Below are positions 50,546 through 54,939 of a stretch of 54,939 nt of DNA, piece after piece. A model generated the notes under the pieces. That model made no database searches. It was not told the DNA's origin and saw nothing but the letters and a program-made list of their open reading frames with translations. The position numbers and the translations under genes were made by a program. The stretch's first letter is position 1; each line of letters starts with the position of its first letter. Source of the DNA: Candidatus Woesearchaeota archaeon (GTDB taxonomy: Archaea; Nanobdellota; Nanobdellia; SCGC-AAA011-G17; GW2011-AR20); NCBI GenBank assembly GCA_016203115.1, contig JACQNJ010000013.1:1-54939 (forward strand), read 5' to 3'.

Positions 50546-51072
50546 CCAAGTTTATTTTACATGGAGGGTATACAAGATATAATAATGAAGATAATAAGAA
50601 TTTCTTTAAAGAAATAACTAAACATGCTAAAAAGGTTTTATGTGTTTATTTTGCAAAAGAGAAAGATAGATGGGAAGAATCTTTTGAAGATGATAAAAAG
50701 AAAACCAATTTTAAAAACATGATATTGGCAAATGAAGAAGATATAGAAAACCAGATAAAAGAAGCTGACACTATTTGGATAAGAGGAGGAGATACTAATA
50801 TTTTAAAAGAAAAATTAAGTAAAATTAATTTTAAGAAATTGATAGAAGGAAAAACTGTGGCTGGTAGCTCTGCTGGAGTTTATGTTTTAGTAAAGTATTA
50901 TTTTTCAAATAATAGAAGACGCCTCGAGGAAGGGTTTGGAATATTAAATGTTAAGGCTTTTTGCCATTATACTGATGAAGAAAGAGAAAATTTAGAAAAA
51001 TTAAAACAATATAAAGAAAAACTGGAAGTTATTCTTCTTCCAGATTGTAAGTATGTTGTTCTGGAGATATAA
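50542..51072 (+). CDS. Peptidase S51 (dipeptidase E-like) / glutamine-amidotransferase fold
   Basis: 176 aa. FILHGGYTRYN opens the fold, AKKVLCVYFAKEK follows, then IWIRGGDTNILKEKL and the nucleophile elbow GSSAGVYVL (Ser). The late residues LPDCKYVVLE are the end strand. Shorter than PepE (~230). No His was securely placed, so the activity could be lost. The gene sits between the ATPase and permease of an exporter, coupled to both (4-nt overlap, then 1 nt), which suggests shared expression, perhaps processing of the exported substrate. Confidence 0.75.
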   Translation: MTKFILHGGYTRYNNEDNKNFFKEITKHAKKVLCVYFAKEKDRWEESFEDDKKKTNFKNMILANEEDIENQIKEADTIWIRGGDTNILKEKLSKINFKKLIEGKTVAGSSAGVYVLVKYYFSNNRRRLEEGFGILNVKAFCHYTDEERENLEKLKQYKEKLEVILLPDCKYVVLEI

Positions 51073-51073
51073 A

Positions 51074-51832
51074 ATGAACTGGGTGGGATTATGGACAATT
51101 ATTAAGAGGGAGAATTTGAGGACCATTAAGGTTATCAATCAAGTTATTTGGCCTCCCATAATATCTTCTTTATTGTATATTTTAATATTTGGCTTTTCTT
51201 TAGGAAAAAACTTTCAAGTAGGAGATGTTTCATACTTGGCATTTTTAGTTCCAGGACTTATAATGATGAACATAATAATGAGCTCTTACGAGGAAAGCTC
51301 CAGCTCTCTTTTTTTGGGAAAATTCATTAATTATATCCAGGAATTATTAGTTGCCCCGTTATCTTATTTAGAACTAGTTATTGGATTTTTATTTGGGAGC
51401 ATTATAAGGTCTTTTGTTATTGCCAATTTGATATTAATCGTTTTCATGTTTTTTGTGGATATAAATATTCATTCTATATGGCTTTACTTGTTTTTTATGA
51501 TATTTGTCTCAATATTCTTTGCATGCGTTGGATTGATTGTTGCCCTTTGGGCTGACAAATTTGATAATTTAGCCATATTGAATACTTTTTTCATTACTCC
51601 TTTACTGTTTTTTGGAGGGGTGTTTCATTCTATAATCTTATTGCCTGAATTTTTTCAAAAACTAAGCCTGTTTAACCCTTTATTTTACATGATTGACGGG
51701 TTTAGATACAGCATTTTAGGAACTAGTGATTTATCAATAATCTACAGCATTATTGTGGTTGTTGCTCTTGCTGTTGTTTCATTTATGTTTACTGCTTATT
51801 TATTTAAGAAGGGATATAAGCTGAAGACATGA
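51074..51832 (+). CDS. ABC-2 type exporter, permease
   Basis: 252 aa from ATG 51074, with GGAGAT 5 nt upstream; a longer upstream reading overlapping the S51 gene was rejected. Six helices, with the ABC-2 motif in the last third (FFITPLLFFGGVFHSIILLP, and FNPLFYMIDGFRYSILG). It forms the membrane channel for the ATPase at 49652. Substrate unknown: drug, lipid or polysaccharide. Confidence 0.9.
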   Translation: MNWVGLWTIIKRENLRTIKVINQVIWPPIISSLLYILIFGFSLGKNFQVGDVSYLAFLVPGLIMMNIIMSSYEESSSSLFLGKFINYIQELLVAPLSYLELVIGFLFGSIIRSFVIANLILIVFMFFVDINIHSIWLYLFFMIFVSIFFACVGLIVALWADKFDNLAILNTFFITPLLFFGGVFHSIILLPEFFQKLSLFNPLFYMIDGFRYSILGTSDLSIIYSIIVVVALAVVSFMFTAYLFKKGYKLKT

Positions 51833-51870
51833 ATAGAAAGGTTTTTTGAATTTATTGTACAATCATTTTC

Positions 51871-52677
51871 ATGCTTAAAAGATTTTTTCCCTATTTACTG
51901 GCTGCTTTTATGTCTTTACCTCAAGGTGTAAAGGCTGATGGGCTGGATGACCTTGTTGATTTGATTTCCATAGATGAGCAGAAAGGAGAGTGGAGAGATC
52001 ATTTTGGATTGTCCTTTTTTCAAACTGTCTCTGATAGTTATTTTTTAAGCCAGTTTAAGGGAAATAATGGAAGAAGTTCTAGCCAAAAAACAAGATTTCT
52101 TGAAGTTGTTGTTCACCAAGGATTATACAGCCCTATTGCTGAAAGAAAAATTACTCCAACTTATGCTTTAAGTGACATTTTAGGAATTGAAACCGCTGAT
52201 TTGCTTTATGATAGGATAGAACCGCATCTTGAATGGTTTGATTCCTTGGATAAAAGACCAGATAGAGAAGAGCTTATTGATTTAGGAATACTTTTTTCAC
52301 TAAGCTATATTGTTGGGGGGAGGGAGCCTATTAGTTTAGATTTACATGCTGAAGAAAGGATAGACCGTACTCTCTTGTTTCATTCGGTATATTTTGGGTA
52401 TACTACATTTAGAACCTCCTTGCAAGTGAATGAATTAAGCAAAGGAGAACATCCTTTAGAAAAGGTCGCATGGAGAGCTTTTAAAATTGGATTGTTAAAA
52501 GAATTAGTTTTTGATGCTGCCCTGGGGACCGGACCAAGTGTTTTAGATGCACTTGCTGATGGAATTGGAGTTTATGTAGGATATGGATTAGCTGATCTTT
52601 GCTTAAAGCACAATAACCGGGTCAAGTTAAGGTTTAATGGCAAGGGGATAGCTGTTGATTACTTAATTGACAAATAA
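51871..52677 (+). CDS. Secreted protein, YfiM/DUF2279-like end
   Basis: 268 aa with a signal peptide (residues 1-~22, VKA). The C-terminal half has LLFHSVYFGYTTFRTSLQVN, AFKIGLLKELVFDAALGTG and VLDALADGIGVYVGYGLADL, an H ... K-E-x-x-F-D ... S-x-x-D-x-x-A-D-x-x-G pattern similar to YfiM-like envelope lipoproteins. No lipobox is seen. Function unknown. Its TATA-like box is weak. Confidence 0.5.
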   Translation: MLKRFFPYLLAAFMSLPQGVKADGLDDLVDLISIDEQKGEWRDHFGLSFFQTVSDSYFLSQFKGNNGRSSSQKTRFLEVVVHQGLYSPIAERKITPTYALSDILGIETADLLYDRIEPHLEWFDSLDKRPDREELIDLGILFSLSYIVGGREPISLDLHAEERIDRTLLFHSVYFGYTTFRTSLQVNELSKGEHPLEKVAWRAFKIGLLKELVFDAALGTGPSVLDALADGIGVYVGYGLADLCLKHNNRVKLRFNGKGIAVDYLIDK

Positions 52678-52708
52678 CTATTTAAATGACTTATTTAATA
52701 GGTTGTTT

Positions 52709-53116
52709 ATGGATCTTACAAAAAGTTTTCCAAGAAGCCCTTATGATATGAGCGCAGGAATTGTAATGTTGCCTAGAACTACTGATAAGGCTAAGGCACA
52801 CATTGCAGAGACTTTGGGGGAGTATCATTATAATTGTCCTTTAGACCAGGCATTGTTTAGATTTTTAAATGTTGATGAAAAGACTTTTGCTCAGAAAGTT
52901 AAGGAATTGAAAACTGATGGGAAAATAGGTATATGGGTTGAAAAAGAGTTTCCTAAAAACCAAAAAGAAAAAGACGATTTTAACAACATGATGAGGCATA
53001 ATAAACCTAATGATAGGGACAGCAAAAAGTGGATGGATGGCGAAAAAAAGAAATTAGGAAGAGATGACTATTTTACTTATTTTGACAACATAGATGCAGA
53101 TGAAAAAAGATTTTAA
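52709..53116 (+). CDS. DUF5069 family protein
   Basis: 135 aa from ATG 52709; the frame is open 42 nt upstream (TTG 52667) but the family begins MDLTKSFPRSPYDMSAGIV, as here. Further motifs are MLPRTTDKAKAHIAETLGEY and NCPLDQALFRFLNVDEKTF. The last ~40 residues are charged and variable. It is cytosolic with no known activity. Spread mainly in bacteria, so transfer is possible. Confidence 0.85.
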   Translation: MDLTKSFPRSPYDMSAGIVMLPRTTDKAKAHIAETLGEYHYNCPLDQALFRFLNVDEKTFAQKVKELKTDGKIGIWVEKEFPKNQKEKDDFNNMMRHNKPNDRDSKKWMDGEKKKLGRDDYFTYFDNIDADEKRF

Positions 53117-53122
53117 AAAGAG

Positions 53123-53356
53123 GTGGTAAATATAGCAAAAAAAAGAGTGAATAAAGCATCAAAAAAAGAAAATAATATCTGTGAAAGATGCGGTAAAGAT
53201 GGATGCAAGTGCAGTATGGCTTTTGAGGCTGGAACTGGAATCTTGTTAGTAATTCTAGGAGGATTATTATGGTTTGGAGTTTTCAGTTTGCCTATTGTGT
53301 TTGGTGCAGTTTTAGTTTTATGGGGGATTAAGAAATTGCTTGGTTGCAGGAAGTAA
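53123..53356 (+). CDS. Small zinc-ribbon membrane protein, start uncertain
   Basis: A lysine-rich start, a CERCGKDGCKC zinc ribbon and two hydrophobic stretches (TGILLVILGGLLWFGVF, LPIVFGAVLVLWGIKKLLG). The GTG at 53123 overlaps its own ribosome-binding site (AGAGGTGG). With normal 6-8 nt spacing the start would be the ATA at 53132, giving AKKRVNKAS. No ATG is available upstream of the zinc ribbon. Membrane-bound; function unknown. Confidence 0.6.
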   Translation: MVNIAKKRVNKASKKENNICERCGKDGCKCSMAFEAGTGILLVILGGLLWFGVFSLPIVFGAVLVLWGIKKLLGCRK

Positions 53357-53410
53357 TTCCTCTTTTTTTCTTTTCAAAACTCTTAAAAACTATACTTTTT
53401 CTTTACTTTT

Positions 53411-54112
53411 ATGCAAAAATTTATTGTTACTATTAGTGAAATAATTCAGGAAACTACCGATGTAAAAACTTTTAGATTGAAGTTTAATAACGGGGAGTTT
53501 GTTGGATTTTTACCTGGACAATTTGTCATGGTGGCTTTAGAAAATGACCCAAAAAATGCAAAGGCATATTCTTTGGCATCTTCATCTTGCATTAAGGATT
53601 ATATTGAAATCACTGTAAAAATTTATCCTGATGGGAAATTTTCTCCCCTTTTAGACAAAGCAAAAGTTGGTGATAAACTTACAATTAGCGGGCCTTTTGG
53701 GCATTTTAACTACAAGGAAGAATTAGCTAATGAGTTAGTTCTGATATTTGGCGGAACTGGAATTGTACCTTTCAGGAGTATGATTAACACTATTTTTGAT
53801 AATAACGGGGATATTAAAGTAACTTTGATAGGATGTTATAAAAAACCTGAAGATATTATTTACAAGAAAGAATTAGAGAGGTGGTCTAAGAAAATTAAGA
53901 TCATAACTACTATTACAAGGCCTGGAACCTCCAAAATTAAATGGAACGGGCCTACTGGAAGGATAGACAAGAAAATTATAGAGCCTTATTTTAACGGCAA
54001 TAATTCTCTTTTTTATTTATGCGGACCTAATAAAATGGTCGATGGTTTAAGGGAAGTTTTGAACTCTATTGGAGTTAATAAAGAAAATATAAAATTTGAG
54101 AGATGGGGCTAA
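53411..54112 (+). CDS. FAD/NAD(P)-dependent oxidoreductase (ferredoxin reductase family)
   Basis: 233 aa. FAD-binding is shown by GQFVMVALENDPKNAKAYSL and AYSLASS (R replaced by A/K in the R-x-Y-S motif), the NAD(P) site by FGGTGIVPFRSM, and the last motif by LFYLCGPNKMVDGLREVL. It probably moves electrons from NAD(P)H to an acceptor protein or the reverse. No 2Fe-2S domain is attached. Leaderless promoter likely. Convergent with the wHTH gene (4-nt overlap). Confidence 0.88.
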   Translation: MQKFIVTISEIIQETTDVKTFRLKFNNGEFVGFLPGQFVMVALENDPKNAKAYSLASSSCIKDYIEITVKIYPDGKFSPLLDKAKVGDKLTISGPFGHFNYKEELANELVLIFGGTGIVPFRSMINTIFDNNGDIKVTLIGCYKKPEDIIYKKELERWSKKIKIITTITRPGTSKIKWNGPTGRIDKKIIEPYFNGNNSLFYLCGPNKMVDGLREVLNSIGVNKENIKFERWG

Positions 54113-54693
54113 TCTTTCTGTCTTATTATTTTGATTAAGAAATATATTGTTATTATGAATAATGCCCCTAAGAAAAAATATAAACCATATGCGGGTGCTT
54201 GCTGAATTACAGTTGGAGCTGCCCGTGATGCTTCAAAAGCGAGACTTGACTCTGCTAATGTTGATTCTGTTACTGATTTTGTTCCTTGAAATAAAGTTTG
54301 CGGTCTTGTTAAATACTGTATTATTACTGATATTACTGCTGTTATTCCGACTAATGGAATTATATTTTTTAATTCTTTTTTAATATCTGAGAATTTAGGA
54401 GCTATGATAATTAATTTTTTGGCTATTTTGTATAAAATAACTCTTTTACCCTTTTGACTCCAAACAAATTGTTTTGCTTCTATTAATCCTGATTTTTTTA
54501 AATTTTTTAAGTTATAATCTACTGTGGGTAAGGGAATTTTCAAAGCTTTTGATATTTCCTCTGCTCCCGCATCTTCTTTTGAACTTAGATAATCTAGAAT
54601 TTTTCTTGCTGTTTTGTTTGATATAGATTCTGCTATTTTCTTAGACTTTTCATCCTCCAAAGAAACTAGGATGTATTTTTCTTCTTTTGACAT
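54109..54693 (-). CDS. Membrane-bound winged-helix transcription regulator
   Basis: 194 aa from ATG 54693, which lies ~25 nt after TTTAAATA (54714-54722); TTG 54702 was rejected. ArsR-like winged helix at ~15-95 (ISNKTARKILDYLSSKEDAG, IPLPTVDYNLKNLKKSGLIE), then a linker and two C-terminal helices (~111-128 and ~170-190). DNA-binding tethered to the membrane suggests sensing of an envelope or membrane signal. Candidate regulator of nearby genes; the target is unknown. Confidence 0.78.
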   Translation of the reverse strand: MSKEEKYILVSLEDEKSKKIAESISNKTARKILDYLSSKEDAGAEEISKALKIPLPTVDYNLKNLKKSGLIEAKQFVWSQKGKRVILYKIAKKLIIIAPKFSDIKKELKNIIPLVGITAVISVIIQYLTRPQTLFQGTKSVTESTLAESSLAFEASRAAPTVIQQAPAYGLYFFLGALFIITIYFLIKIIRQKD

Positions 54694-54792
54694 ATTAATC
54701 AATTGTTTTTTCTGTATTTAAAGAATTTTATTTGTTCAAACTGAGTTGAAGTTAAGAAATGGGTTAAATAGTAATTATATTTATTACTTTGC

Positions 54793-54840
54793 ATGAATGA
54801 ATCTGTAAACTTAATTAATGATGAAGTATATTCTTATTAG
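54793..54840 (+). other. 15-codon ORF with a promoter, possibly cut off by the IS element
   Basis: MNESVNLINDEVYSY follows a TTATATTTA box at the expected leaderless distance, then stops just before the hairpin that begins the putative IS end at 54847. It may be the first part of a gene interrupted by insertion. Confidence 0.25.
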
Positions 54841-54846
54841 CTAAAA

Positions 54847-54869
54847 GAGTGTGAAATAGGGGCACACTC
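54847..54869 (+). other. Inverted repeat before the transposase (putative IS end)
   Basis: GAGTGTG and CACACTC form a 7-bp stem around AAATAGGGG. GTGTGAAAT occurs also, inverted and almost identical, after the transposase fragment at the left window edge. It may be the terminal inverted repeat. Confidence 0.4.
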
Positions 54870-54886
54870 GCAAAGGAGGTGCCACC

Positions 54887-54939
54887 ATGGAATGTTTTGA
54901 GTGCCATTCCACAAATGTAGTAAGAAATGGTAAATATAA
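54887..54939 (+). CDS. Transposase, N-terminal fragment with zinc ribbon (cut by window edge)
   Basis: MECFECHSTNVVRNGKY: a C-x-x-C zinc ribbon followed by N-V-V-R/K-N-G-K, the usual opening of archaeal and bacterial transposases with an InsA-like N-terminal zinc finger. AAAGGAGGTG lies 6 nt upstream, a strong ribosome-binding site. The gene continues outside the window. It may be the same family as the fragment at 3..137, whose start is outside the other edge. Confidence 0.7.
   Translation, partial: MECFECHSTNVVRNGKY

Noticed and set aside
1-54939. Search for a DGR reverse transcriptase and template repeat
   Set aside because: No reading frame with an RT YxDD core was seen, and no AAC/AAT-rich non-coding stretch matching either variable region was found. 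The DGR idea therefore rests on the targets only.
1-54939. CRISPR array
   Set aside because: No regularly spaced 24-40-nt repeats and no cas genes; the repeated DNA seen is intragenic (adhesin) or the short pilin duplication.

Overview
The window is an AT-rich archaeal chromosome segment, most likely from a DPANN lineage of the Woesearchaeota/Pacearchaeota type. The evidence is archaeal TATA boxes 22-30 nt upstream of near-leaderless starts, AglB oligosaccharyltransferase, archaeal L1-L10(P0)-L12, three class III signal-peptide pilins (KKSQAAMEFLMTYGWAI type), archaeal RNase J, intron-containing tRNAs, and very compact ATGA-overlapping operons. Fragments of DDE-type transposases lie at both edges (3..137 and 54887..54939) and a complete solo TnpB sits at 39704..40864.

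Layout. 180-11309: cell-surface proteins, including a 1061-aa cysteine-rich adhesin built from MopE-like and dockerin-like Ca-binding repeats, its small paralogue, pilin-like proteins and gene remnants. 11370-13608: a DUF4258/DUF2283 pair and a TGS-less bacterial-type ThrRS. 14075-21300: a type IV pilus locus (three pilins, two single-domain TadB/TadC-like membrane proteins, a TadA/VirB11 ATPase, a helical wHTH-like protein), with RNase J and a DUF192 gene between the pilins. 21820-23605: a compact E1-like / ubiquitin-like / PP-loop operon for tRNA 2-thiolation and probably protein sampylation. 24446-26297: small genes including a RelB/RelE pair. 26474-34539: an N-glycosylation island. 34623-39676: translation genes. 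40960-47761: DedA, PAP2 and two large S-layer-type proteins that share a module. 48546-49559: two intron-containing tRNA genes interleaved with small proteins. 49652-54693: an ABC exporter with an inserted S51-like gene, small proteins, an FNR-like reductase and a membrane wHTH regulator.

Two observations stand out. (1) Two unrelated genes on the minus strand (23716..24330 and 27972..28622) end in short GC-rich segments made almost wholly of NNC/NNT codons, with C-type-lectin-like ends (VRGIR and GRVVVV). This is the signature expected of diversity-generating retroelement target proteins, mutated in trans because no reverse transcriptase or template repeat is in the window. (2) tRNA-Cys(GCA) carries one 12-nt intron in the T loop, and tRNA-Arg(UCU) carries three (16, 21 and 12 nt at 9/10, 28/29 and 59/60). 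Each fits a bulge-helix-bulge motif whose removal restores a canonical tRNA, and the T-loop intron helix shows a compensatory base-pair change between the two tRNAs.

All calls are from reading the sequence and family knowledge; no database search was possible.
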